Shown one piece after another: positions 16,348-24,697 of a stretch of 64,000 nt of DNA; within the stretch, counting starts at the first letter, position 1, and each line of letters begins with the position of its first letter. The stretch is taken from NCBI RefSeq assembly GCF_000455245.1, contig NZ_HG005166.1, positions 52,636 through 116,635 on the forward strand, in the 5' to 3' direction. Source of the stretch: Nesterenkonia massiliensis. Lineage in GTDB: Bacteria; Actinomycetota; Actinomycetes; Actinomycetales; Micrococcaceae. The notes under the pieces were generated by a model. It did no database searches and was not told the DNA's origin. It worked only from the letters and a program-made list of their open reading frames with translations. A program made the translations under genes and the position numbers.

Positions 16348-17541
16348 TCAGACTGCCAGCCGGTACCCGCGTTTGACGACTGTTTGGACCACATCACCGA
16401 CAGGCAGAGACTTCCGCAACCGCGAAACCCACATCTCCAAGGCGTGCTCTGAGTCGCACTGGCCCAGGACGCTGAGCAGGTGCTCACGCGAGAGCACCGC
16501 ACCATCGGCATCAGCCAGCTCGCGCAGCAGGGACAGCGGCCCCGGCGGAAGCTGCACATGCTGATCTTCGACATCACAGAAGCGCACCTGCCGACCACGG
16601 ATCTCCATGACCCCATGCCGGGTCTTCCGGCGAAGCGTATGGTGGGTTTCCAAGTGGTCGCAGACTAATTTGATCATCGCCCCCAGCCGCCACCGGGAGG
16701 GGATGATCGGTTCCACCCCCGCGTCGTACAGAGGTGCAGCGGTGACACCGCCAACTGCGGCTGTCACCACATCAGTGCGCAGCGCATCCACCAGCTCAGT
16801 ACCCCGGCCGTACTGCCGGGCCACACTGAGAAAAGCCTCCACCGCAGGGGCTGCGGTGAACGTCACCAGGTCAAGCTGCCGCTCGATCACCGAGTCGATC
16901 AGCCGCAGCAGCTCCGAGTCCTTCTCCGGTTTGCTCCAGGCATAGGGCAACACGGTCAGCACCGTGGCCCCGGCGGCCTCAAGACGACGAATCTGGCTGT
17001 CGTCAGAGGCCCCGTGCAGCTGGATCAGCACAGTCTTGCCTGCCACACCGCGCTCCAGGAGCATCTGAACCACAGTGTTGGTCCGCTCGTCCTCAGCTAC
17101 GCCGTCGTCGTCGAGCCCCTGAGCGCGGACCGCACCGCGGGCCTTAGGGCCACGGACTAAGATGCTGGCCCGCTCCAAGGTCTCGTAGAAGGCGGCGTCC
17201 ATGCCGTAGGCCTGAGCAGCCTCGGCCCAGCGCCGCATCCCATAGGCGGTGGTGATGACCACAAAGTCAGGCTGCGCGGCGATGGCCCGCCTGGTGTCCT
17301 CCTGCAGGGTCAGCGACTCCGTCAGCGGCGCAATACGTAGTGCTGGGGCATGCAGCACCTCGGCACCACGACGCTCAAACGCTGAGATCAGATCCTCGCT
17401 GCGGCGGTCCGAGGTCACGCCGATCCGGAAGCCGTCCAGGGTCTGCGGCAGACCAGGTCCAGGAACCAACAGGGGAGAGGCAGCACTGGGCGCAGCGGGC
17501 GCGGGCTGGAGGTCCGTGGTGGTTCCGGTCTCTGAGGTCAT
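16348..17541 (-). CDS. nnaR: NnaR-like regulator: HemD-type domain fused to winged helix
   Basis: Protein of 397 residues. Residues 30 to about 285 resemble uroporphyrinogen-III synthase (IGVTSDRRSEDLISAFERRGAEVLHAPALRI; FVVITTAYGMRRW; VTFTAAPAVEAFL). Residues about 300-397 form an OmpR/PhoB-type DNA-binding winged helix (LPPGPLSLLRELADADGAVLSREHLL; WVSRLRKSL; VVKRGYRL). The same domain order defines NnaR, the GlnR co-activator of nitrate/nitrite assimilation in Streptomyces and mycobacteria. It lies in one unit with nirB and cobA (4-bp ATGA overlap with cobA). Whether the HemD-like part keeps synthase activity or only senses a tetrapyrrole is open; another hemD was not seen in the window. 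Assignment by architecture and neighbours. Confidence 0.88.
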   Translation of the reverse strand: MTSETGTTTDLQPAPAAPSAASPLLVPGPGLPQTLDGFRIGVTSDRRSEDLISAFERRGAEVLHAPALRIAPLTESLTLQEDTRRAIAAQPDFVVITTAYGMRRWAEAAQAYGMDAAFYETLERASILVRGPKARGAVRAQGLDDDGVAEDERTNTVVQMLLERGVAGKTVLIQLHGASDDSQIRRLEAAGATVLTVLPYAWSKPEKDSELLRLIDSVIERQLDLVTFTAAPAVEAFLSVARQYGRGTELVDALRTDVVTAAVGGVTAAPLYDAGVEPIIPSRWRLGAMIKLVCDHLETHHTLRRKTRHGVMEIRGRQVRFCDVEDQHVQLPPGPLSLLRELADADGAVLSREHLLSVLGQCDSEHALEMWVSRLRKSLPVGDVVQTVVKRGYRLAV

Positions 17542-18356
17542 GCTAGGGCGCCCACCATACTTCGGATCAGCTGGATCTCCTCGGCACGCTGGAGTGCGGG
17601 CATGGTGGAGGTATCCAGGACGGAGCGTCCGACGTCGTCAGCATCAGCTGCCAGATGCACCACATCTCCGATCACCATCACCGCAGGGGAGCGAACTTTG
17701 GCTTGTGCTGCGACCTCAAGGATGCGCTGGGCCGGGGCGATGAGGATTCGCTGCTGCGGGCTGTAGCCCTTCTCCACCAGGCACACCGGGGTCTGAGTCG
17801 GCAGGCCTAATCGCTGCAGCGACTCGATGGTGTGCCCCATTGTTCCTACCCCCATGAGAATCACTACTGTACCGCCCAGGCTGACCAGCCCACGCAGCTC
17901 ATCCTCCGAGAGTGGATCATGCCCGGAGATGACGGTGAACGCTTTGGAGACCCCGCGCGCGGTGACCGGCACCCCGGCTGCGGCGGGAACTGATATTGCT
18001 GAGGTGATTCCTGGGACCACGGTGACAGGGATGCCGGCCTCCCGGCAGGCGGCTACCTCCTCACAGCCTCGGCCAAGCACAAAGGGATCCCCGCCCTTGA
18101 GCCGCACCACGTGGTTGCCCTCCCTGGCGGCACTGAGCATCATCTGGTGGATGCTCTCCTGGGTCACCCGGTGGTGACCTGGTCGTTTGCCGACGTCGAA
18201 GAACTGCGCCTGTGGAGCCCACTGGCTCAGCTGCTCGGTGGGCGCCAGCCGGTCATGCAGGATCACATCGGCACTGGCCAGGGCGCGCACCGCACGCACG
18301 GTCAGCAGGTCGATGGCGCCGGGGCCGCCGCCTACCAGAGTCACTCGTCCGGTCAC
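17538..18356 (-). CDS. cobA: Uroporphyrinogen-III C-methyltransferase
   Basis: Protein of 272 residues of the tetrapyrrole methylase family. Motifs: VTLVGGGPGAIDLLTVRAVRAL at the N-terminus, DVILHDRL, VVRLKGGDPFVLGRG (about 80-95) and VVPGITSAISVPAAAGVPVT. It methylates uroporphyrinogen III at C2 and C7 with SAM to give precorrin-2, the first step to siroheme, the cofactor of NirB. No fused CysG dehydrogenase domain is present. The oxidation to sirohydrochlorin must be done elsewhere; the chelatase lies at 21701. The stop codon abuts nnaR with an ATGA overlap and the start directly follows the nirB stop. Confidence 0.93.
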   Translation of the reverse strand: MTGRVTLVGGGPGAIDLLTVRAVRALASADVILHDRLAPTEQLSQWAPQAQFFDVGKRPGHHRVTQESIHQMMLSAAREGNHVVRLKGGDPFVLGRGCEEVAACREAGIPVTVVPGITSAISVPAAAGVPVTARGVSKAFTVISGHDPLSEDELRGLVSLGGTVVILMGVGTMGHTIESLQRLGLPTQTPVCLVEKGYSPQQRILIAPAQRILEVAAQAKVRSPAVMVIGDVVHLAADADDVGRSVLDTSTMPALQRAEEIQLIRSMVGALA

Positions 18357-21029
18357 CTAGATCACCTCCACCTTCTCTTGGGCTAAGCTGCCTTCAGCTC
18401 CGGGTCGCAGCGGAATCCGCGGTCCGGCCAGCAGTACCGGCCCATGTCCTGCCTCAGCGGCGGTACGCTCCTGCGCGGTGGCCGGACGGGGCTGACCGCG
18501 CTCAAGCACATAGGACAGCCCGGTGTCCGGGCTATCGGGGGCGTTGACGAAGCTGCGGAAGCGCCGCAGCTTCTCCGGATCCTTCAGCGTAGCGGCCCAT
18601 TCATCCTCATACCGCTCCACATGCGTGGCAATGGCCCGCTCCAAGTCCTCAGCAATGCCTAAGGAGTCATTGACCACGACGTCGTAGACATGGTCCACCC
18701 CACCCGGCAGCTCCTCAATCCACCGGGCGGTACGCTGCAGCCGGTCCGCAGTGCGGATGTAATACATGATGTAGCGATCAATGTACTTGACCAGGGTCTC
18801 ATCATCGAGGTCCTTGGCCAGTAGTTGCCCGTGCACCGGGGTAGCCCCGCCGTTGCCGCCGACGTACATATTCCAGCCCTCGGAGGTAGCGATGATGCCG
18901 ACGTCCTTGCCGCGGGCCTCTGCGCACTCCCGGGCGCACCCGGAGACCCCGAACTTCATCTTGTGCGGGGAGCGCAGGCCCTTGTACCGGTTCTCCAAGA
19001 AAATGCCCATGCCCACCGAGTCCTGCACTCCGTAACGGCACCAGGTGGAGCCCACACAGGACTTCACGTTGCGCAGCGACTTGCCATAGGCCTGCCCGGA
19101 TTCGAATCCGGCCTCCACCAGGCGTGTCCAGATGGCGGGAAGGTCCTGCAGCTGAGCGCCGAAGAGGTCGATCCGCTGGGCGGCGGAGATCTTGGTGTAG
19201 AGCCCGAAGTCCTGGGCCACTTCGGCGATGACCGCCAGCTTCTGCGGGGTGATCTCCCCGGCCGGGATCCGCGGCATGACCGAATAGGTGCCGTTCTTCT
19301 GCATGTTCGCCAGCGCCCGGTCATTGGTGTCCTGCAGGCTTCCGCGGCCATCGGCCAGGATGTACTCATCATGCATGGCCGCCAGCATGGAGGCCGCCAC
19401 GGGCTTGCAGATATCGCAGCCGAGGTTCAGCTGCGCATCAGCGGGCGTGCCGAAGGCCTCCACAATCTCGGTGAAGCTGCGCAGTCCGGCAGCACGAACT
19501 GCGTCAAACAACTCGGCGCGGGAGTGGCGGAAGTGCTCACACATCGCGGTGGAGACCTCGACGCCGCGGGCTACCATCTCCTTCTCCATGACCTTCTTCG
19601 CCAACGGGATGCAGGAGCCACATTGTGTGCCTACCCCGGTGCAGGCCTTCAGTCCGCCGATATCCGTGCAGCCGGGTGCATCACCGTCGCCCGCTACCGC
19701 TGTGCGGATATCGCCTGCGCAGATGTCCTTGCAGGAGCAGACCTGGGCGTCGTCGGGTAAGTCCATATCCACTCCACCGCCGGAGGTGGAGAGGAAGGCT
19801 GCCGGTTCCGCGGGAAGGTCCCGGCCCAGCAGCGGACGCAGGGAGGTATAGGGCCCGGCGTCGCCTACAAAGACCCCACCGAGTAAGGTCTTGGCATCAT
19901 CGGTGACCACCAGCTTCTGGTAGACCCCGCCGATGGCGTCTGCATAGACCACTTCAAGGGCGCCTGGAGTCTCCCCGAGGGTGTCCCCGAAGCTGGCGAC
20001 ATCCAAACCTGCCAGCTTGAGCTTCGCGGCTGTGTCGAAGCCTTCGAATTCAGCAGCCCCGCCGCAGAGCCTGTCGGCCACCACTTCGGCCATCGCATTG
20101 GCCGGGGCCACCAGCCCCATGCAGGTACCTTCATAGTTCGCCACTTCGCCAATGGCCCAAATATTCGACGACGAGGTTGCGCAGGTCCCGTCGATGACGA
20201 CACCTCCGCCGGGGCTCAGTGTCAGCCCGGCATCCCGGGCCAGCTCATCCCGGGCGCTGATGCCGATGGCTGCGACCACCAGATCCGCTGCGATGTCCGA
20301 AGATTTCGGGAAGCTAAGCATGTAGCGGTATTGGCCTGCGGCATTGACCGTCAATGCGCTGGGACGCTGGCCCAAGCGTAGGTGGTAGCCCTGCGCGCTG
20401 AGCAGCCGATTCAGTGTGCGACCGCCGCCCTCATCTAACTGTGCGCTCATCACATAGTCTCGGGAGTGGACAATGCTGACGTCGGCGCCGTGGCCTTTGA
20501 GTCCGCCGGCGGCCTCCAGGCCCAGCAGTCCGCCGCCGATGACCACACAGTGGGGTGTGCGCCCAAGTTCAGCCGTAAGCTGCTTCACCCGCTGGGTGAG
20601 CCAGTCGACGTCGTCGAGGGTTCGATACACCGCAATATGCTCAGCACCGGTGATGGGCGGCCGCGGTGCCGAAGAGCCGGTGGCCAGCACCGCGTCATCG
20701 AAGCCGATGGTCTGCCCGTCTGCGGTGCTCAAGGTGCCGGCGGCCGGGTCAACGGCGGTGACTTCGGTTCCGGTGTGCAGGCTCACGCGCGGGTGCTCCC
20801 AGAGCTGCGGTTGACCCAGAAGCAGGTCGTTGGAGGAGTCCTCGAAGCGTTTGGACAGGCACACCCGGTCATAGGGCGGCAGCGCCTCCTCGGTGAAGAG
20901 GCTGACCCGCATATCCTGCAGGCCCCGGGAGGCCAGGGCCTCCATCAGGCGGTGGGCAGCGGGGCCGCCGCCGATCACCGCCACATGACGCAGACCGGCA
21001 CCGGCTGCAGCAGCTGAGGGTTCAGGCAT
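18357..21029 (-). CDS. nirB: Assimilatory nitrite reductase [NAD(P)H], large subunit
   Basis: Protein of 890 residues. It reduces nitrite to ammonium with six electrons. Domains in order: a FAD/NAD(P)H pyridine nucleotide-disulfide oxidoreductase module (GGGPAAHRL at about 20, VIGGGLLGLEAA at about 155), a BFD-like [2Fe-2S] domain with CSCKDIC and CTGVGTQCGSC (about 430-475), a nitrite/sulfite reductase ferredoxin-like half domain, and the siroheme/[4Fe-4S] site with cysteines in SCVGSTWC (about 659, 665) and GVSGCAREC (about 697, 701). GGAAGGTG precedes the ATG at 21029. First gene of the nirB-cobA-nnaR unit; nirD is divergent, which is less common than nirBD in tandem. Confidence 0.96.
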   Translation of the reverse strand: MPEPSAAAAGAGLRHVAVIGGGPAAHRLMEALASRGLQDMRVSLFTEEALPPYDRVCLSKRFEDSSNDLLLGQPQLWEHPRVSLHTGTEVTAVDPAAGTLSTADGQTIGFDDAVLATGSSAPRPPITGAEHIAVYRTLDDVDWLTQRVKQLTAELGRTPHCVVIGGGLLGLEAAGGLKGHGADVSIVHSRDYVMSAQLDEGGGRTLNRLLSAQGYHLRLGQRPSALTVNAAGQYRYMLSFPKSSDIAADLVVAAIGISARDELARDAGLTLSPGGGVVIDGTCATSSSNIWAIGEVANYEGTCMGLVAPANAMAEVVADRLCGGAAEFEGFDTAAKLKLAGLDVASFGDTLGETPGALEVVYADAIGGVYQKLVVTDDAKTLLGGVFVGDAGPYTSLRPLLGRDLPAEPAAFLSTSGGGVDMDLPDDAQVCSCKDICAGDIRTAVAGDGDAPGCTDIGGLKACTGVGTQCGSCIPLAKKVMEKEMVARGVEVSTAMCEHFRHSRAELFDAVRAAGLRSFTEIVEAFGTPADAQLNLGCDICKPVAASMLAAMHDEYILADGRGSLQDTNDRALANMQKNGTYSVMPRIPAGEITPQKLAVIAEVAQDFGLYTKISAAQRIDLFGAQLQDLPAIWTRLVEAGFESGQAYGKSLRNVKSCVGSTWCRYGVQDSVGMGIFLENRYKGLRSPHKMKFGVSGCARECAEARGKDVGIIATSEGWNMYVGGNGGATPVHGQLLAKDLDDETLVKYIDRYIMYYIRTADRLQRTARWIEELPGGVDHVYDVVVNDSLGIAEDLERAIATHVERYEDEWAATLKDPEKLRRFRSFVNAPDSPDTGLSYVLERGQPRPATAQERTAAEAGHGPVLLAGPRIPLRPGAEGSLAQEKVEVI

Positions 21030-21206
21030 GGCGCTTCACCTTCCATACGTTGTGCGCCGCCTTGAAGGACTTCAGATGCAGCGGCGTCGACGGTATTGGG
21101 CCACGCTACTGCCGCGGCATTTCCCTGCGGTGTCTGGTGTGTGAGGCGAAGATGACAGTGACCTCACCACCACTTGCCGATGGTGTGAGGGCCGTTTTAT
21201 CCAGGT

Positions 21207-21233
21207 GTTACACACCGGTTCCGCAGCGGAAAC
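21207..21233 (+). promoter_or_regulatory. Candidate GlnR box between nirB and nirD
   Basis: GTTAC (21207), GTTCC (21218) and GAAAC (21229) begin exactly 11 bp apart, as GlnR half sites do (GTnAC-n6-GaAAC). The central element is weak. The site lies in the shared 269-bp region between the divergent nirB and nirD genes, where it could serve both. Confidence 0.5.
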
Positions 21234-21298
21234 GCGGTGCCCATAGCGTGGTGGGTTATCAGCACACCGCCGTCTCTCTCGCATTGGAGGAACAGCTG

Positions 21299-21697
21299 AT
21301 GAGCCTGACAGCTGTGATTGAACGTCACGAGACCACCGTCGTCGAGCCCGCCTGGGTCCACGGCCACCGGCAGCCGGCACAGTGGCACCAGATCTGCAGG
21401 CTGGAGGACCTGGAGCCGTTCTGGGGTGAAGCTGCCTTACTCGGTGGCGTCCAGGTCGCACTGGTGCGGCTGCCCGATGACCGGCTCTTCGCGGTGGACC
21501 ACTATGACCCTCTGGCGCAGGCCCATGTCATGGCCCGCGGCATTGTGGGCTCCAAACAGGGTCGCCCTACCCTGGCTTCACCTATTAACAAGCAGGTCTA
21601 TGACCTGGCCACCGGCAAGTGCCTCAGCGATGACTCCCTGGCGCTGCGCTGCTATCCGGTACGGGTGCTCCAGGGCGTAATCGAGGTTCTGGCCTGA
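21299..21697 (+). CDS. nirD: Nitrite reductase small subunit
   Basis: Protein of 132 residues with the NirD Rieske-like fold: WHQICRLEDLEPFWGEAALLGGVQVALVR, FAVDHYDPLAQAHVMARGIVGSK and ASPINKQVYDLATGKCL. As in other NirD proteins the Rieske cluster ligands are absent (the usual Cys-His pairs are replaced), so it is a structural or electron-path subunit of NirB. GGAGG lies 8 nt before the ATG at 21299; upstream in-frame starts to 21050 would run through the promoter region. It is followed by the chelatase gene after 3 bp, forming a second nitrite/siroheme unit, divergent from nirB. Confidence 0.92.
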   Translation: MSLTAVIERHETTVVEPAWVHGHRQPAQWHQICRLEDLEPFWGEAALLGGVQVALVRLPDDRLFAVDHYDPLAQAHVMARGIVGSKQGRPTLASPINKQVYDLATGKCLSDDSLALRCYPVRVLQGVIEVLA

Positions 21698-21700
21698 CCT

Positions 21701-22465
21701 ATGACCGCCACGTTGACAGCTGCCAGCTCGCTGGCCGCCATTTCCCACGGGACGTCCTCTCCGCAGGGCCAGGCCGCCGTGCGGGCCCTGGTGGAGGAGG
21801 TGAAGCGCATCGGCGGCGATGACCCGCGGATCAGCGCGGTGGCGCTGGGGCACGTGGATGTTCAGCAGCCGGATATCGGCGCCACCTTAGCGCAGCTGCC
21901 CCTTCACGACGACGCGGTGCTGGTCCCGCTGCTGCTCTCCGCCGGCTACCACGTGAATGTGGATATGCGCCAAGGCGCTGCCGCCTCCGGTCGTCCGGCG
22001 CGCATTGCTGCAGCCATGGGGCCCAGCAGCGCTCTGACCTCAGCTCTCATCAGCCGGCTCGCAGCAGGTGGAGCTCGTCAGGACACCCATGCGATCGTCC
22101 TTGGAGCCGCCGGCTCATCCGATCCCAGTGCGGTCGCCGATGTGGAGGCCGCCGCCGGGCTGCTGGCCGAACAGTGGGGTGCCCAAGTTACTCCGGCCTA
22201 TCTGGCATTCGCGCAGCCGACGGTGGCACAGGCTGTTGATCAGCTGAAGCAGCAGAATCCGGATCGACCGGTGGCAGTGGCAAGCTACTTATTGGCCCCC
22301 GGGTACTTCCAAAACCTGATGGTTTCCCAGGGCAGCGACGCCGGGGCGGATCTGGTGACCGATCCGATCCTCGCGGTCAGCGCAGACAATCAGCCGGATG
22401 TCCCGCAGGGGATCGCGCAGCTCGTCGTCGACCGCTTCACCCAAGCCCTGGCCGAACCCGCCTGA
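21701..22465 (+). CDS. Sirohydrochlorin chelatase (CbiX/SirB-like)
   Basis: Protein of 254 residues with two CbiX-type halves. The first begins LAAISHGTSSPQGQAAV with the metal-binding His and later VPLLLSAGYHVNVDM, the second catalytic His. The second half (IVLGAAGSSDPSA; VASYLLAPGYFQNLM) has lost the histidines, as expected when only one site is active. The enzyme inserts Fe2+ (siroheme) or Co2+ into sirohydrochlorin. Gene position directly after nirD and across from cobA and nirB says ferrochelation for NirB siroheme. Start at the ATG at 21701, 3 bp after the nirD stop, with GAGG-like purines inside the nirD end. Confidence 0.9.
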   Translation: MTATLTAASSLAAISHGTSSPQGQAAVRALVEEVKRIGGDDPRISAVALGHVDVQQPDIGATLAQLPLHDDAVLVPLLLSAGYHVNVDMRQGAAASGRPARIAAAMGPSSALTSALISRLAAGGARQDTHAIVLGAAGSSDPSAVADVEAAAGLLAEQWGAQVTPAYLAFAQPTVAQAVDQLKQQNPDRPVAVASYLLAPGYFQNLMVSQGSDAGADLVTDPILAVSADNQPDVPQGIAQLVVDRFTQALAEPA

Positions 22466-22499
22466 TCCTTGCCGAGGCCGCGGGCTAAGTCCCGCCCGG

Positions 22500-22505
22500 T
22501 AGACT
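22500..22505 (+). promoter_or_regulatory. -10 element of a leaderless transcript
   Basis: TAGACT ends 8 bp before the ATG at 22514, the spacing typical of leaderless actinobacterial genes. No Shine-Dalgarno is present. Confidence 0.5.
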
Positions 22506-22513
22506 TAGCCGCG

Positions 22514-22795
22514 ATGTCCTCCAAATCCCCTGCCCCCGGACAGCCGACACCCCCTGCGGCATTCGACCCGTGGTCCAGCGGCACCCCCGCCTACCGCGCC
22601 TGCCTGCTCGGCGGCATGATCTTCACCTTCTTCGGTGTGGTGACTCTGCTGATCGCAGTCTTCACCGACTCCGCAGGCGTACGCACCACCGGGTTCATCC
22701 TCACCGGAGTCGGTCTGCTGGCCCATCTGGTGGGCATCGGACTGCGTCGGGCCCAGGCAGCCCGGATTCTTCGTGAGAGAAAGAACCAATCGTGA
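22514..22795 (+). CDS. Small membrane protein, unknown function
   Basis: Protein of 93 residues with two transmembrane segments (CLLGGMIFTFFGVVTLLIAVF; TTGFILTGVGLLAHLVGIGL) after a short Pro-rich cytosolic tail, ending in a basic stretch (RRAQAARILRERKNQS). I recognise no functional motif. The ATG at 22514 is preferred because a TAGACT -10 element lies just upstream; an earlier in-frame ATG at 22469 lacks support. The stop overlaps the GTG of the next gene (GTGA), so it is translationally coupled to the HadA-like gene. Confidence 0.75.
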   Translation: MSSKSPAPGQPTPPAAFDPWSSGTPAYRACLLGGMIFTFFGVVTLLIAVFTDSAGVRTTGFILTGVGLLAHLVGIGLRRAQAARILRERKNQS

Positions 22796-23247
22796 CTATC
22801 AACACCGATCGGCAGGGCCACCGCTACCCGCCCGCCCAGCCCTACCAGGTCAGCCGCGAGGCCATCCGAGAGTTCGCCCGGGCGGTCAAAGCAGACCACC
22901 CGGCACACACTGACCCCGCCGCAGCAGAAGCACTGGGCTACGCCGACCTGATCGCACCGCCGAGCTTCGCCGTCGTCGTCGCCCAGCGCGCTGAGGCTGC
23001 GGTGATCAATGATGAGGAAGCCGGCATTGACTTCTCCCGCGTGGTCCACGCCGATGAGCGCTTCATCCACCATGGACCCATCACCGCCGGGGATACCCTG
23101 CACGCCCAGACCACCCTGGAACGTATCCGGGTCATGGGGGCAGGTGCCATGGTCACCACTCGCACCGAGATCACCAACGACGACGGCGACGCCCGTGCCA
23201 CTGTGACCTCGTCCCTGCTGGTGCGCGCCGAAGGAGAAGAAGCATGA
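22792..23247 (+). CDS. MaoC-type (3R)-hydroxyacyl dehydratase, N-terminal type (HadA-like)
   Basis: Protein of 151 residues with the FAS1-like dehydratase / UPF0336 fold: YQVSREAIREFARAVKADHPAHTDPAAAEALGYADLIAPPSFAVV, then VVHADERFIHHGPITAGDTL. This matches the HadA/HadC subunits of the type II 3-hydroxyacyl-ACP dehydratase of actinobacteria. This subunit lacks the full hotdog hydratase dyad and works with the HadB-like partner encoded next (ATGA overlap 23244-23247). GTG start at 22792 overlaps the preceding stop. In related genomes this pair is usually followed at once by murB; here a 6-kb transporter block is inserted. Confidence 0.88.
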   Translation: MTINTDRQGHRYPPAQPYQVSREAIREFARAVKADHPAHTDPAAAEALGYADLIAPPSFAVVVAQRAEAAVINDEEAGIDFSRVVHADERFIHHGPITAGDTLHAQTTLERIRVMGAGAMVTTRTEITNDDGDARATVTSSLLVRAEGEEA

Positions 23248-23717
23248 GCCGTCCCGATATTGCACAGCTGGAAAAAGGCAGCATCATCGGCAGCCGCCAG
23301 CTGCAGTTCTCCCGCGCAGATCTGATCCGCTACGCCGCCGCCTCCGGGGACCACAATCCCATCCATTGGAACGAACGTTTCGCTCAGGAAGTCGGCCTGG
23401 ACGGTGTGATCGCTCACGGCATGCTCACCATGGGAGCAGCAGTAGGACTTGTCAGTGACTGGGCAGGTGACCCCGGTGCCGTCGTTGACTACCAGACCCG
23501 CTTCACCAAGCCGGTTCCGGTGCCCGATGCTGCATCCGGCAGCCCGGAAACACCCACAGCCACCCTGGAGATCACCGGCAAGATCGGTGCAGTCGACACC
23601 GAGGCCTCCACCGCACGGGTGGATCTGACCGTTGAGCTATTGGGCGCACCAGAGGATAACGGGGAGCCCACGCGCACAAAAGTGCTGACCAAAGCCCAGG
23701 CTGTGGTGAAGCTCTGA
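23244..23717 (+). CDS. MaoC-type (3R)-hydroxyacyl dehydratase, catalytic type (HadB-like)
   Basis: Protein of 157 residues with the R-specific enoyl hydratase signature YAAASGDHNPIHWNERFAQEVGLDGVIAHGMLTMG, in which Asp and His of the GDHNPIH motif form the catalytic dyad. Together with the preceding HadA-like subunit it should dehydrate 3-hydroxyacyl thioesters in fatty acid synthesis. C-terminal half shows the second hotdog strand region (VVDYQTRFTKPVPVPDA). The gene is coupled to its partner by a 4-bp overlap. A GC-rich hairpin after the stop may end the operon. Confidence 0.9.
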   Translation: MSRPDIAQLEKGSIIGSRQLQFSRADLIRYAAASGDHNPIHWNERFAQEVGLDGVIAHGMLTMGAAVGLVSDWAGDPGAVVDYQTRFTKPVPVPDAASGSPETPTATLEITGKIGAVDTEASTARVDLTVELLGAPEDNGEPTRTKVLTKAQAVVKL

Positions 23718-23718
23718 G

Positions 23719-23753
23719 CGTGCCCGGTGAGGCGAGCATCGCCTGCCGGACAC
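23719..23753 (+). terminator. Hairpin after the dehydratase pair
   Basis: GTGCCCGGTGAGGCG pairs with CGCCTGCCGGACAC around a short loop, with small mismatches. No T-tract follows, so termination is uncertain. Confidence 0.45.
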
Positions 23754-23776
23754 GTCCCTGAAACACTAACGACCCC

Positions 23777-23782
23777 TATAAT
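23777..23782 (+). promoter_or_regulatory. -10 element (TATAAT) of the amino-acid ABC operon
   Basis: A perfect TATAAT, 58 bp before the binding-protein start. No clear -35 element is seen. A short inverted repeat TTTCG/CGAAA lies between it and the start and could be an operator. Confidence 0.55.
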
Positions 23783-23840
23783 GTGCTGATACTTTTCGCC
23801 CGTTGGACGAAACCGCACCATACGAATGAGGAATCCACAT

Positions 23841-24692
23841 ATGCGCAGCCTCACTGAGACTGAAATGCCCTGGCTGAAAGGCCTCTCCCTGGCGGGCGTC
23901 GCAGCCCTGGCGCTGACCGCCTGCGGCGGTGGCGAAGAAGAAGACGCTTCCGGATTGGGCCTAGCTCAGGCTGGCACACTGCAAGTTTGTGCAGATGTGC
24001 CCTACCCGCCGTTTGAGTACTACGACACTAGCGGGGAGGTCGTCGGATTCGATATTGATATCGCCCAGGCTATTGCTGATGACCTGGATCTTGAGCTGGA
24101 AATCGTGCAGACCGGCTTTGAGGGTATCCAGTCCGGTGTGGCTCTCAACGCCAACCAGTGCGATATGGCCATCTCCGGCATGACGATCACCGAAGAGCGT
24201 GCCGGAAACATGCTGTTCTCCGAGCCTTACCTGGATGACAACCTGGGTCTGCTGGCACGGTCCGATGCTGGCATCGAGACTCTCGATGACCTGGACGGTT
24301 TTGAAGGCACCGTGGGCGTGCAGTCCGAGACCACCGGAGCAGATGAGGCCGCCGAGCGTGGCCTGGACCTCCGGGAGTACACCGATTCCGGCCTGCTGAT
24401 CCAGGGCCTGGAATCCGGACAGGTGGAGGCCGCCATCGGCAATATTTCCATCCTGGGCTACCAGGCCGGCGAATCCGAGGACCTGGTGTTCATCGATGAG
24501 ATCGATACCGGTGAGCAGCTGGGCATCGCCGTACAGCTGGAGAACCAGGAGCTGATCGACGCCATCAACCAGGTCCTGGCAGACCTGAAGGAGAGCGGCG
24601 AGCTCGAGGAGCTTGAGCAGCGCTGGTTCCACTCGGACACCCCTGAAGAGGGTGGCGAGGACGCCGAGACTGATGATGAGGGTGACGACTAA
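23841..24692 (+). CDS. Polar amino acid ABC transporter, substrate-binding lipoprotein
   Basis: Protein of 283 residues. A type II signal peptide ends in the lipobox LTAC, followed by an acidic linker. The mature part is a family 3 solute-binding protein (GTLQVCADVPYPPFEYYDTSGEVVGFDIDIAQAIADDL; CDMAISGMTITEERA; FSEPYLDDNLGLLA). It ends in an unusually acidic tail (EEGGEDAETDDEGDD). The start is at 23841 because GAGGA lies about 8 nt before it; ATG 23826 overlaps that site. First gene of a three-gene operon with permease and ATPase. The ligand is probably a polar amino acid such as glutamine, glutamate, arginine or cystine; the sequence does not decide. Confidence 0.9.
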   Translation: MRSLTETEMPWLKGLSLAGVAALALTACGGGEEEDASGLGLAQAGTLQVCADVPYPPFEYYDTSGEVVGFDIDIAQAIADDLDLELEIVQTGFEGIQSGVALNANQCDMAISGMTITEERAGNMLFSEPYLDDNLGLLARSDAGIETLDDLDGFEGTVGVQSETTGADEAAERGLDLREYTDSGLLIQGLESGQVEAAIGNISILGYQAGESEDLVFIDEIDTGEQLGIAVQLENQELIDAINQVLADLKESGELEELEQRWFHSDTPEEGGEDAETDDEGDD

Positions 24693-24697
24693 GCCTT

